From the NCBI GenBank assembly GCA_016790075.1, contig JAEUPP010000050.1, positions 1 to 35,807 of the forward strand: DNA of 35,807 nucleotides, read 5' to 3'. The notes beneath the pieces are model-generated. The model saw only the letters and a program-made list of their open reading frames with translations, made no database searches and had not been told where the DNA came from. The stretch's first letter is position 1. Each line of letters begins with the position of its first letter. Shown here one piece after another: positions 18,189 to 27,109 of this stretch. The position numbers were made by a program, and so were the translations under genes. This DNA comes from Rhodanobacteraceae bacterium (lineage in GTDB: Bacteria > Pseudomonadota > Gammaproteobacteria > Xanthomonadales > Rhodanobacteraceae).

Positions 18189-18767
18189 ATGAGTGTCGAA
18201 TACAGCCTTGTGCGTGCTCCTCGCGACGTGGAACAGATCCTCGCGCTGCAGGCCGAGAACCATCGCGACGTCGTCGACGCGCTGACCGCGCAGCGGGAAG
18301 GCTTCACCAGCGTGCGCCACGAGCCTTCGGTCCTTCATGCGATGAACCGTGCGTATCCGTCGGTGATCGCGACCTCAGGTGACGTGCTCGCGGGTTACTG
18401 CCTGATGATGGCGCAGCAATTCCGCGCTGCGGTGCCGCTGCTTGATCCGATGTTCGCGCTGTTCGATCGCCTGCAATGGCGCGGCACGCCGCTTGCCGGC
18501 CACCCGCGCTGGTTTGTAATGGGCCAGGTCTGCGTGGCGCGCGCATTCCGCGGACAAGGTGTATTCGACGGCCTTTATCACACGCTGCGCGAGGCCTATT
18601 CCGCACCGTTCGACTTCGTCCTTACCGAGATCTCGCAGCGCAACGAGCGCTCGATGCGTGCGCATCGCCGTGTCGGATTCGAGACACTGCACGTCTATCG
18701 CGATCCGGCTGGCGACGAGACCTGGGAGGTCGTGGTGTGGGATTGGCGCGGGGGATCAGGCTGCTAG
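18189..18767 (+). CDS. GNAT-family N-acetyltransferase
   Basis: This 192-residue protein has the GNAT fold, transferring an acetyl group from acetyl-CoA to an amine. The acetyl-CoA pyrophosphate loop is visible as VARAFRGQGVFDGLY (R121-G122-Q123-G124), followed by LTEISQRNERSMRAHRRVGF, the motif B helix with N152 and the closing GF. The substrate is unknown. The ATG at 18189 is preferred to the TTG at 18180, though no good ribosome site precedes either. It stands between a divergent receptor gene and a convergent TetR gene, with no evident functional link to either. Confidence 0.9.
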   Translation: MSVEYSLVRAPRDVEQILALQAENHRDVVDALTAQREGFTSVRHEPSVLHAMNRAYPSVIATSGDVLAGYCLMMAQQFRAAVPLLDPMFALFDRLQWRGTPLAGHPRWFVMGQVCVARAFRGQGVFDGLYHTLREAYSAPFDFVLTEISQRNERSMRAHRRVGFETLHVYRDPAGDETWEVVVWDWRGGSGC

Positions 18768-18894
18768 CGCGTCGCTGCCGCAGCGTGGCTTCCTTTGACG
18801 GTGAAGCCTCTGGTGCCGGCATGCACCAAGGCGTTCACTTGTGCCACGGCGGCTTGAGTGTGCCTCGCGCTTCGTGACCGCGGCCCCACATTGC
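18768..18894. other. Convergent intergenic region
   Basis: The GNAT and TetR genes end toward each other here. A short hairpin (CGCTG-CCG-CAGCG at 18773-18785) followed by a pyrimidine-rich stretch may act as a weak terminator of the GNAT gene. Nothing else is recognisable. Confidence 0.25.
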
Positions 18895-19485
18895 TCAGTG
18901 TTCGGACAGGAATCCTTGCTCAAGTCCGTCGAGCGCTTCCTGGCCTAGCCTTGCGAGGTCGGGTTTGCCGTCTTTTTCGTACCAGTAGCGCATCGTTGCG
19001 CGGATGACACCGATTGCGGCGCCGGCCATCAGGCGGGCACGGCGCTCGGAGGCGGCGCCGCGACCGAAGCGGCGGTGGAATGTGGCGGCCATCGCCGTCT
19101 CCCAGTCACGGTCGATCTCGTGCTCGCGCGCAGCGAGCGCAGGTACCGAATCGACCAGGCGCTGCTGCGCCAGAATTGACACGCGGTTGGCCGAGTATTC
19201 ATGTGCGAAGGTCGCGCAGATCGCGCGCAGGCCGTCGACTGGGTTGGGCGAGCGGCCGACCCCGTCCAGCAGTGCGAGGAAGCGTTCGAGACGCTCGCTA
19301 CGGTGTGGAAACGCGAGCGCTTCCTTGTTCTCGAAATAGCGGAAGAAGGTGCGCCGGCTCACTCCAGCGTCGGCACAGATCTCGTCTATGGTCGTCTGCT
19401 CGAAGCCCTGGCTGTGGAAGCGGCGGTTCGCTGCGCTGACCAGCGCTTGTCGCACGGCGGCCTTCTTGGCTTCTCGCAGTGGCAT
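18895..19485 (-). CDS. TetR-family transcriptional regulator, likely of the PUFA operon
   Basis: This 196-residue protein has an N-terminal TetR DNA-binding domain: TTIDEICADAGVSRRTFFRYF (residues 31-51) is the helix-turn-helix with the usual TIDEI, AGVS and TFFRYF elements. The C-terminal ligand and dimer domain is poorly conserved, as is usual. The start MPLREAKKAAV at 19485 has GGAG upstream; the open frame continues to 19812 but runs antisense through pfaD and is not used. The gene is divergent from pfaD with a 46-bp gap that holds an imperfect palindrome, the standard layout for a local repressor. The effector may be a fatty acid or acyl-CoA, by inference only. Confidence 0.9.
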   Translation of the reverse strand: MPLREAKKAAVRQALVSAANRRFHSQGFEQTTIDEICADAGVSRRTFFRYFENKEALAFPHRSERLERFLALLDGVGRSPNPVDGLRAICATFAHEYSANRVSILAQQRLVDSVPALAAREHEIDRDWETAMAATFHRRFGRGAASERRARLMAGAAIGVIRATMRYWYEKDGKPDLARLGQEALDGLEQGFLSEH

Positions 19486-19502
19486 TTCTGCTCCAGCAGG
19501 GC

Positions 19503-19541
19503 TATAACGGCGGCCCACAAAGTGCCACTGAGTGCCAGTTT
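19503..19541 (+). promoter_or_regulatory. pfaD promoter -10 and candidate TetR operator
   Basis: TATAAC at 19503-19508 matches the -10 consensus in 5 of 6 bases; no clear -35 is seen. Just downstream is an imperfect palindrome, AAAGTGCCA (19519-19527), CTGAG, TGCCAGTTT (19533-19541), with 7 of 9 positions symmetric. A repressor bound there would cover about +5 to +27 of the pfaD transcript. The right half overlaps the GTG assigned as the pfaD start. Confidence 0.45.
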
Positions 19542-21163
19542 TGGCTAGTGTCCCCCTGGTTACCCCTCCCGCGTCGGCGCAGTGGCGCGGCGCCGCGCCG
19601 GTGTTCGCGCCGGCTGAACTTGCGGGCGCCTGCGCCCAGGTGCGCCATACCGCGGTCGTCATTCGTGATGATCGCAATGGCCGGCTCGGCCTTGGGCTTG
19701 ACGGCACGCTGGTCGCTGCCGGCGGGAGCGATGCGTGGCCGGTGCTCGGCATGTTGCCGCCGCTGTATCCGGAGTGGCTAGGCGACCGCACGTTCAACGA
19801 GACACATGGCACGCGTTTCCCTTATGTCGCCGGTGCTATGGCAAACGGCATCGCCACGGCCAGGCTCGTGATCGAAATGGCGCGTATGGGCGGCCTTGGT
19901 TTCTTTGGCGCCGCCGGCCTGTCGCTGGCGCGCGTGGAGGCGGCAGTCGACGAACTGGACCGCGAGCTCGGTCCGCAGGCGCTGCCCTGGGGTGCAAACC
20001 TGATCCATAGCCCAGGTGAACCCGCGATCGAAGATGCGGTCGCGGACCTCTTTATCCGGCGTGGCGTGTGCTGCGTCGAAGCCTCGGCCTTCATGGGCCT
20101 GACCCCGGCGATCGTGCGCTACGCGGCAAGTGGCCTCCGGGTCGACAGCGCTGGCACCATCCAGCGCCGGCATCGCGTTCTGGCCAAGGTCTCGCGCGAG
20201 GAGGTGGCCAAGCAGTTCATGGCGCCTATGCCGGGCGCGATACTCGATGCGCTGGTCGCACGCGGCCAGCTCACGCGCGCCGAAGCCGAGCTCGCCACGC
20301 GCGTGCCGCTGGCGGAAGACATCACGTGTGAAGCCGATTCCGGCGGCCACACCGACAACCGGCCGCTGGCCGCGCTGCTGCCGACCATCATGGCGCTGCG
20401 CGATCGCATGCAGGCCGCACAGCGCTATCCGCGGCCGATCCGCGTCGGTGCCGCAGGCGGCCTTGGCACGCCGGGTGCGCTCGCGTCTGCCTTTGCGCTC
20501 GGTGCGGCCTATGTGCAGACCGGCTCGGTGAACCAGGCTTGTGTGGAATCAGGTCTCGGTGCCGGCGCGCGCGCGATGCTGGCGCAAGCCTCGATGGCCG
20601 ATGTGATCATGGCGCCGGCAGCCGACATGTTCGAGCTGGGCGTCGAAGTGCAGGTGCTGCGTCGCGGCACGATGTTCGCGATCCGCGCGAAGAAGCTCTA
20701 CGAGGCCTACCGCGCGTATCCCTCGCTGGAAGCTGTGCCGGTCGCCGAGCGGACGAAGATCGAGAAGGAGATGCTGCGGGCCAGCTTCGAGCAGGCCTGG
20801 GCCTCGACACGTGCGTTCTGGTCCTCGCGTGATCCCTCCCAGGTAGTCCGCGCCGAGTCCGATCCCAAACACCGTATGGCGCTGGTATTCCGCTCCTACC
20901 TGGGGCTCTCCAGCCGCTGGGCGATCGACGGCGTGAGCGAGCGGCTGACCGATTACCAGATCTGGTGCGGCCCCGCGATGGGCGCGTTCAACACCTGGGC
21001 TACGGACAGTTTTCTGCAAACGCCGGCCGGGCGCACGGTGGTGCAGGTTGCGTTGAACCTGCTTGAAGGTGCTGCGGTGCTCACCCGCGCGCAGCAGCTG
21101 CGCACCTTCGGTTTGCCAATCCCGGCGTCCGCATTCGATTTCCGCCCGAGGCCCCTCACATGA
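19532..21163 (+). CDS. pfaD: PfaD: FMN-dependent enoyl reductase of PUFA synthase
   Basis: This 543-residue protein is the trans-acting enoyl reductase that reduces selected double bonds during PUFA chain building. It is a TIM-barrel FMN enzyme of the nitronate monooxygenase-like group. Family motifs include TRFPYVAGAMANGIAT, GGLGFFGAAGLS, the EADSGGHTDNRP signature (267-278), and GAAGGLGTPGALASAFALGA leading to YVQTGSVNQA for FMN phosphate binding. Length is normal. The GTG at 19532 follows an in-frame TGA directly, so the start cannot lie upstream. No ribosome site is visible, so translation may be leader-poor or start at a later codon. The stop overlaps the pfaA ATG by 4 nt (ATGA), indicating coupled translation. 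Confidence 0.95.
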   Translation: MPVLASVPLVTPPASAQWRGAAPVFAPAELAGACAQVRHTAVVIRDDRNGRLGLGLDGTLVAAGGSDAWPVLGMLPPLYPEWLGDRTFNETHGTRFPYVAGAMANGIATARLVIEMARMGGLGFFGAAGLSLARVEAAVDELDRELGPQALPWGANLIHSPGEPAIEDAVADLFIRRGVCCVEASAFMGLTPAIVRYAASGLRVDSAGTIQRRHRVLAKVSREEVAKQFMAPMPGAILDALVARGQLTRAEAELATRVPLAEDITCEADSGGHTDNRPLAALLPTIMALRDRMQAAQRYPRPIRVGAAGGLGTPGALASAFALGAAYVQTGSVNQACVESGLGAGARAMLAQASMADVIMAPAADMFELGVEVQVLRRGTMFAIRAKKLYEAYRAYPSLEAVPVAERTKIEKEMLRASFEQAWASTRAFWSSRDPSQVVRAESDPKHRMALVFRSYLGLSSRWAIDGVSERLTDYQIWCGPAMGAFNTWATDSFLQTPAGRTVVQVALNLLEGAAVLTRAQQLRTFGLPIPASAFDFRPRPLT

Positions 21164-24100
21164 GTTCCCTGCAGCGCCAGCCGATCGCCATCGTCGGTGT
21201 CAGCGCGATCTTTCCTGGTTCGCAGGATGCGAACGGCTTCTGGCGCGACATCCTCGCCGGCAAGGATCTGTTGAGCGACGTGCCGGCTACACACTGGCGC
21301 ATCGACGACTACTACGATGCGGACCCGGCGGCGCCCGACAAGACCTACGCCCGCCGCGGCGGTTTTCTTGCACCAATGGAATTCGATGCGCTGGGCTGGG
21401 GCATTCCGCCTGCGACGATCCCGGCCACCGACACTTCGCAACTGCTTGCACTGATTGCAGCGCGCGCCGTACTTGAAGACGCCGCGCGCGAGCAGTTCGA
21501 GACCATGGACCGCTCGCGCATCTCGGTGATCCTGGGGGTCACCAGCGCGCAGGAGCTGCTGTTTTCACTGGTATCGCGCCTGCAGCGCCCGATCTGGCAG
21601 AAGGCGCTGCGCGAGATGGGCCTGCCCGAAGACGACGTGCAGGAGGCCTGCGAGCGTATCGCCGCGCACTACGTGCCGTGGCAGGAAGCGTCGTTCCCGG
21701 GGCTGCTGGGCAATGTCGTCGCCGGGCGTATCGCCAACCGGCTCGGCCTGGGTGGCACCAACTGCGTGACCGACGCGGCCTGTGCCTCGAGTTTTTCCGC
21801 GATCCAGATGGCGGTGAACGAGCTGCAACTGGGTGATTCCGATCTCGTGATCAGTGGCGGCGTCGACACACTCAACGACATCTTCATGTACATGTGTTTC
21901 TCCAAGACGCCGGCATTGTCCCCTAGCGGTGATTGCCGGCCGTTCTCGGACCAGGCCGACGGCACGATGCTGGGCGAAGGGCTGGGCATGGTTGCGTTAA
22001 AGCGGCTCGCCGATGCGGAGCGCGACGGCGACCGCATCTATGCGCTGCTGCGCGGCGTTGGTACCTCGTCGGACGGCCGCGCGAAGTCGGTGTACGCGCC
22101 AGTCGCTGCAGGGCAGGCGGTCGCATTGCGCCGCGCCTATGTGCAGGCGGGCTTCGGCCCCGACACCGTCGAACTGGTCGAGGCGCATGGTACCGGCACC
22201 AAGGCGGGTGATGCTGCCGAGTTCGAGGGCTTGCGCAGCGTCTATGCCGAGGCAGATGCGGCACGCACGCAGTGGTGCGCGCTGGGCTCGGTGAAAAGCC
22301 AGATCGGCCATACCAAGGCGGCCGCCGGCGCCGCCGGTCTGTTCAAGGCGGTGATGGCGCTGCACCACAAAGTGCTGCCGCCAACGATCAAGGCCGACAT
22401 TCCCAATCCCAGGCTTGACCTGCCGCGAAGCCCGTTCTATCTCAACAGCTCGGCGCGGCCGTGGATCCGCGGCGCGTCACACCCGCGGCGTGCCGCGGTC
22501 AGCGCGTTTGGTTTCGGCGGCTCGAACTTCCATCTTGCGCTGGAGGAATACACCGGCCCGGCACCGCGGGCGCAGCGGCTTGCCACGCAGTCGCATGAAC
22601 TCGTCCCGCTGAGCGCGGCCAGTGCCGCGGCGATGGTCGAGCGGATCGCGCAGCTGCGGCGATCCAGCGCAAGCAATGTCCCTTTGGCTGCGCTTGCACG
22701 CAGTGCGCGGGAAGCGTTCGACCATGGCGCTGCGGTGCGCCTCGCCCTTGTCGCGGCCAGCGCTGCCGAGCTCGATGCAAGGCTTGACCTGGCACAGAAA
22801 AAGATCAGCACCGACCCGGCGCAGCCATTCCAGCTGGCAGACGGCAGCAGCTACGGCCTGGGCGCGCCTGACGGCGCGCTGGCGCTGCTGTTTCCGGGGC
22901 AGGGCAGTCAGTACATCGGCATGGGAGCTGCCGCGGCGATGCAGTTCGACGCGGCGCGCGCGGTATGGGATCGCGCTGCCGATCTGCGTATCCACGAGAC
23001 CGTGTTCGGCAATTCGGCCGACGCGCTGATGCGCACCGAAAACGCCCAGCCGGCGCTCGGCCTTGCGTCGATGGCGCTGCTTGCCGTGTTGCGTGGGCTC
23101 GGAGTCGAGGGCGCGATGGCCGCCGGCCACAGCTTCGGCGAGATCGTCGCCCTGCACGCTGCGGGAGTGTTCGCCGAAGCTGATGCCCTGCGTATTGCCC
23201 GACGCCGCGGTGAACTCATGCGCGACGCGGCGAGCAATGGCAGCGGCGCAATGTGCGCGCTGGCGTGCTCGATCGAGCGCGCGCGGGAGTTGATCGGCCC
23301 TGCGCTCGCCATCGCCAACCACAACGCGCCCGAACAAGTGGTTGTTTCGGGACCGGCGGAGGCCATTGCTGCGCTCCAGACCCAGGGGCTTGCGGCGCAG
23401 CGCCTGCCGGTCGATGCCGCCTTCCATTCTGCCCAGGTCGCGTCTGCATGCGCGCCGTTCGGCGAGTTCCTCGCCGGTGTCGAATTCGCCGCACCGCAAA
23501 TGCCGGTCTATGCCAATGCACACGCAGCACCCTACACCGGCGATGCCGTTGCGCTGCTCGCGCAGCAAATTGCGCAGCCGGTGCGTTTCGTGGAAACGAT
23601 TGAAGCGATGTACGCCGCGGGCGCGCGCTGCTTTGTCGAGGTCGGTCCGGGCACGGTGCTCAAGGGCCTGGTCGGCGCCATCCTCGGTACGCGCGCGCAC
23701 CGCGCGATAGCCCTCGATCGCAAGGGCAGGTCAGACATCGAGCCACTGCTCGCAGGACTGGCGCAGCTCGTAGCCGCAGGCCATGTGACCAAGGTGTCGG
23801 CGTTGTTCGACGACGTGCGTGTTCCGCCGCCGCTGGCGGCCTACAAACACGGTGTCGCGATCAGCGGCAGCAACGTCGGCAAGCCCTATCCGCCGGCAGA
23901 TCCTTCGTGCCTGCCCACTCCCAATCCGCCGCGTGCGGAGCCTGCAGCTGTTGTCGAGGTGCTCACCGTGAAAGAAGAATCGCCGCTGTCACCAGCCTGG
24001 CTCGCCGCGTTCCAGGAAGCGCAGCAGCAGACCGCGAATGCACATGCTGCTTACCAGCGCGCACTCAGCGACAGCCACACGCAGTACCTCAAGCTGGCCG

Positions 24101-27100
24101 AAAGTGCGATCAACGGCCTCACCGCGTTGCTTGGTGCAGCTCCCGCGCCCGTAGCGCCGGCTTCAGGCGCAGCTGCAGCCCTGCCGATGGTGGCGCCGCC
24201 GCCAGTTGCGCCGATACCGGTTGCGGCGGTGGTCCCGGCGCCGGTCGCAGCACCGGCTGCTGTCACCGTTGTGGCACCGGTCGCTGCGCCTGCGCCAGGC
24301 ACCGACCTGGCGGCGCTGCTCCTTGCCGTCGTCGCGGAAAAGACCGGCTACCCCGCCGAGATGATCAGCCTTGACATGGACCTCGAAGCCGATCTCGGCG
24401 TTGACTCGATCAAGCGGGTGGAAATTCTCGCCGCGGTGCAAGAGCAAGGCGCGGTCGGCGCGCAGATCGATCGCACGAAGATGGGTGGGATGCATACCTT
24501 GCGGCAGATCGCCGAATACCTGCAGGGCGGGGCCGCGACGGGTGCAATCGCCGCCCCGCAGGCTGACGCCGAAGACGTTGCTGGGGTCTTGCTGGGTGTG
24601 GTCGCCGACAAGACCGGTTATCCGGTCGAGATGCTGGATCTGGCGATGGACATAGAGGCCGACCTCGGCATCGACTCGATCAAGCGGGTGGAAATCCTCG
24701 CCGCAATGAACGAACGCCTGCCCGGACTGGCGAAGGACCGTGCGCCACCGGCGGCGCTGCACACGCTGGCCGATATCGTGGCCTACCTCGGCGCGGTCCC
24801 GATCCCTACCGCCGCACGGCCCGATATCCCTGCACCACGCGGGAAGCCGCTGCGCCGCGCCGAGCTTGGCCGTTTCGTGCTGGAGCTCCTGCCCGCACCA
24901 GCCGCCGGCTTTGCCATGCCTGGGCTGATCGATGGCGAGCCGGTATTCGTGTTCGGTGCGGTTGGCCTGGACGCCGTGGTCGCAGCGATGCTGCGCAGCA
25001 GCGGTGTTGATGCTCACGCGGTGGATGCCTTGCCCGACAGTGCAAGGCGCTGCATCTATCTGGGCGGCCTGCGTCAGGTCGCGGACGAGGCGCAGGCCAT
25101 GGCGGTGAACCGCGAGGCGTTTGCCGTCGCGCAGCGCCTGGCCAGCGCCGAGGACGTTTTGTTCGTGACTGTGCAGGACACCGGCGGCCATTTCGGCTTG
25201 CGCAACACCGATGCGTGCCGCGCGTGGCTGGCGGGTCTGCCCGCACTGGTCAAGACAGCAGCGCTGGAATGGCCGCGCGCGACGCTGAAGTCGATCGACC
25301 TGGAGCGCGGCACGCGCGACGACGCGGCGCTGGCCGAAGCCATCGCTGGCGAGCTGTTGCGCGGCGGCGGTGAGATCGAAGTGGCTTTGCCCGCTGCAGG
25401 CGGGCGCTTCACGCTCAAGAGCATTGCGCGCGCGGCGCGCCCGTCGCTCAGCGCGATCAATGCTGGCGATGTCGTCGTCGTCTCCGGCGGCGCACGGGGT
25501 GTGACGGCGGCCTGCATCGTGGAGTGGGCCAAGCAGTGCAAGGCGCGGTTCGTTCTGCTTGGGCGTACCCCGCTGCGCGAGGAGCCCACCGATTGTGCCG
25601 GTGTCAGCGACGAGGCACAGCTCAAGCGCATCGTGCTCGCGCGCGGTGCGGCGCTGACGCCGAACGAACTGTCGCAGGAAGTCGACCGCATTCTTGGCGC
25701 GCGCGAGATCCGCGCCACGCTTGCCGCGATCCAGGCCCAGGGCGCCTCCGCGCGTTACGAGTCGGTCGCGGTGGATGATGCCGCTGCGCTGGCCGCAACC
25801 CTGGATCGCGTGCGCCGGGACTGGGGGGCGATCGCCGCTGTGGTGCATGCTGCGGGCGTGCTGGCCGACCGGCGCATCGGCGACAAGACACTGGCGCAGT
25901 TCGACCGTGTGTTCGGCACCAAGGTCGGCGGGCTGCGCGCCTTGCTAGCGGCGACAGCGGCGGACCCACTGAAGCTGTTATGTGTGTTCTCGTCAGTTTC
26001 GGCGCGTTGTGGCAATACCGGGCAAAGCGATTACGCGATGGCCAACGAAGTGCTGGCCAAGGTCGTCGCAGCCGAGGCGCGCAGGCGCCCCGGGCTGCGG
26101 GCGAAGTCGCTGGGCTGGGGCCCGTGGGAAGGCGGAATGGTCACACCGGCGCTGAAGGCGCGTTTTGCCGAACTGGGTGTGCCGATGATCCCGCTGGAGG
26201 TCGGTGCGCGGATGTTCGCCGACGAAATGGACGACGCGCGTGCCAGCGATATCGAGCTCGTGCTCGGCGGCGAACCGCGCGGCGAAGCACTGCTGATGGA
26301 CGGCGCCGAGGCGCGTGTGCAGAGCGTGGAGCTTGTTGTCTCGCGCGCCAGCCACGCCTTCCTCGAAGGCCATGCAGTGAAAGGCACGCCGGTCGTGCCA
26401 GTGGTACTTGTGGCCGAATGGATGGCGCGCGCAGCGCGTAGCTTCCGTCCTGGTCTGGCGCTGGCCGCACTGCACGAGCTCAAGGTGCTCAAGGGCATAC
26501 GGCTAGGCGGATTCGACCATGGCGGAGATCGCTGCCGCATCGAGGCAACGCCGTTGCCCAGCGAACGCGGCGTGCAGCTCCTGATGACCGTACGCGATGC
26601 ACGCGGGGCGCTGAATTACAGTGCGCGCGCGGAATTGCTGCCGGAGCCACCCAAGGCCAGGCGCGAGACGCCCGGGCTGGCCCTGGACCGGTGGAGCGGC
26701 GAAAGCATCTATCCGGAGTTGCTGTTCCATCGCAAGCAGTTCGAGCTGATCGATGCGGTGCACGGTATCTCCGACCAGGGCATAGGGGCGACGGTGCGCG
26801 GCGTCGACGCCGCGGGCTGGGACGGCGAGAGCTGGGCGCTCGACGTCGCTGCCCTGGACGGTGGCTTGCAGGTCGCCGCGCTGCACGGCCGGCGCATGCT
26901 CGGTGGCCAGACGCTGCCGACGGCAATCGCCGAGCTGCGGCACTTCGGGGCGAATCCGATCACGGGCCCGATCACCGCTACGGCCTACCTGCGCAAGGTG
27001 GGGACTAGCGACACGACTACCGATATCGTGCTGACTGACAAGAGCGGTAGCCGCTACGCCGAGATGCTCGGCGTGCAGAACCACGCGCTGCCGAACGGGG

Positions 27101-27105
27101 CCTGA
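21160..27105 (+). CDS. pfaA: PfaA: PUFA synthase KS-MAT-ACP-ACP-KR-DH
   Basis: This 1981-residue iterative synthase protein has these domains in order. Ketosynthase (1-450): DAACASS with Cys208, His343 in EAHGTGT and His384 in IGHTKAAAG. Malonyl transferase (about 575-870): FPGQGSQ at 578 and GHSFGE with Ser658. A Pro/Ala-rich linker (about 990-1045). Two acyl carrier domains: LGVDSIKR with Ser1083 and LGIDSIKR with Ser1173, 90 residues apart. Ketoreductase (about 1430-1715): SGGARG at 1442 and SDYAMAN with Tyr1625. A C-terminal PKS-type dehydratase-like hot-dog region (about 1720-1981): SHAFLEGH with His1738. All expected catalytic residues are present. Two ACPs is few: characterised PUFA synthases usually carry more. 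It overlaps pfaD by 4 nt and is followed 4 nt later by pfaC. Confidence 0.96.
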   Translation: MSSLQRQPIAIVGVSAIFPGSQDANGFWRDILAGKDLLSDVPATHWRIDDYYDADPAAPDKTYARRGGFLAPMEFDALGWGIPPATIPATDTSQLLALIAARAVLEDAAREQFETMDRSRISVILGVTSAQELLFSLVSRLQRPIWQKALREMGLPEDDVQEACERIAAHYVPWQEASFPGLLGNVVAGRIANRLGLGGTNCVTDAACASSFSAIQMAVNELQLGDSDLVISGGVDTLNDIFMYMCFSKTPALSPSGDCRPFSDQADGTMLGEGLGMVALKRLADAERDGDRIYALLRGVGTSSDGRAKSVYAPVAAGQAVALRRAYVQAGFGPDTVELVEAHGTGTKAGDAAEFEGLRSVYAEADAARTQWCALGSVKSQIGHTKAAAGAAGLFKAVMALHHKVLPPTIKADIPNPRLDLPRSPFYLNSSARPWIRGASHPRRAAVSAFGFGGSNFHLALEEYTGPAPRAQRLATQSHELVPLSAASAAAMVERIAQLRRSSASNVPLAALARSAREAFDHGAAVRLALVAASAAELDARLDLAQKKISTDPAQPFQLADGSSYGLGAPDGALALLFPGQGSQYIGMGAAAAMQFDAARAVWDRAADLRIHETVFGNSADALMRTENAQPALGLASMALLAVLRGLGVEGAMAAGHSFGEIVALHAAGVFAEADALRIARRRGELMRDAASNGSGAMCALACSIERARELIGPALAIANHNAPEQVVVSGPAEAIAALQTQGLAAQRLPVDAAFHSAQVASACAPFGEFLAGVEFAAPQMPVYANAHAAPYTGDAVALLAQQIAQPVRFVETIEAMYAAGARCFVEVGPGTVLKGLVGAILGTRAHRAIALDRKGRSDIEPLLAGLAQLVAAGHVTKVSALFDDVRVPPPLAAYKHGVAISGSNVGKPYPPADPSCLPTPNPPRAEPAAVVEVLTVKEESPLSPAWLAAFQEAQQQTANAHAAYQRALSDSHTQYLKLAESAINGLTALLGAAPAPVAPASGAAAALPMVAPPPVAPIPVAAVVPAPVAAPAAVTVVAPVAAPAPGTDLAALLLAVVAEKTGYPAEMISLDMDLEADLGVDSIKRVEILAAVQEQGAVGAQIDRTKMGGMHTLRQIAEYLQGGAATGAIAAPQADAEDVAGVLLGVVADKTGYPVEMLDLAMDIEADLGIDSIKRVEILAAMNERLPGLAKDRAPPAALHTLADIVAYLGAVPIPTAARPDIPAPRGKPLRRAELGRFVLELLPAPAAGFAMPGLIDGEPVFVFGAVGLDAVVAAMLRSSGVDAHAVDALPDSARRCIYLGGLRQVADEAQAMAVNREAFAVAQRLASAEDVLFVTVQDTGGHFGLRNTDACRAWLAGLPALVKTAALEWPRATLKSIDLERGTRDDAALAEAIAGELLRGGGEIEVALPAAGGRFTLKSIARAARPSLSAINAGDVVVVSGGARGVTAACIVEWAKQCKARFVLLGRTPLREEPTDCAGVSDEAQLKRIVLARGAALTPNELSQEVDRILGAREIRATLAAIQAQGASARYESVAVDDAAALAATLDRVRRDWGAIAAVVHAAGVLADRRIGDKTLAQFDRVFGTKVGGLRALLAATAADPLKLLCVFSSVSARCGNTGQSDYAMANEVLAKVVAAEARRRPGLRAKSLGWGPWEGGMVTPALKARFAELGVPMIPLEVGARMFADEMDDARASDIELVLGGEPRGEALLMDGAEARVQSVELVVSRASHAFLEGHAVKGTPVVPVVLVAEWMARAARSFRPGLALAALHELKVLKGIRLGGFDHGGDRCRIEATPLPSERGVQLLMTVRDARGALNYSARAELLPEPPKARRETPGLALDRWSGESIYPELLFHRKQFELIDAVHGISDQGIGATVRGVDAAGWDGESWALDVAALDGGLQVAALHGRRMLGGQTLPTAIAELRHFGANPITGPITATAYLRKVGTSDTTTDIVLTDKSGSRYAEMLGVQNHALPNGA

Positions 27106-27109
27106 TCGC

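Noticed and set aside
19486-19812. N-terminal extension of the TetR gene to 19812
   Set aside because: The extra residues are low-complexity and overlap pfaD in antisense. The ATG at 19485 has GGAG and starts right before the DNA-binding domain.
24163-25848. 561-codon minus-strand open frame inside pfaA
   Set aside because: It runs antisense to the ACP and KR coding region; no domain recognised.
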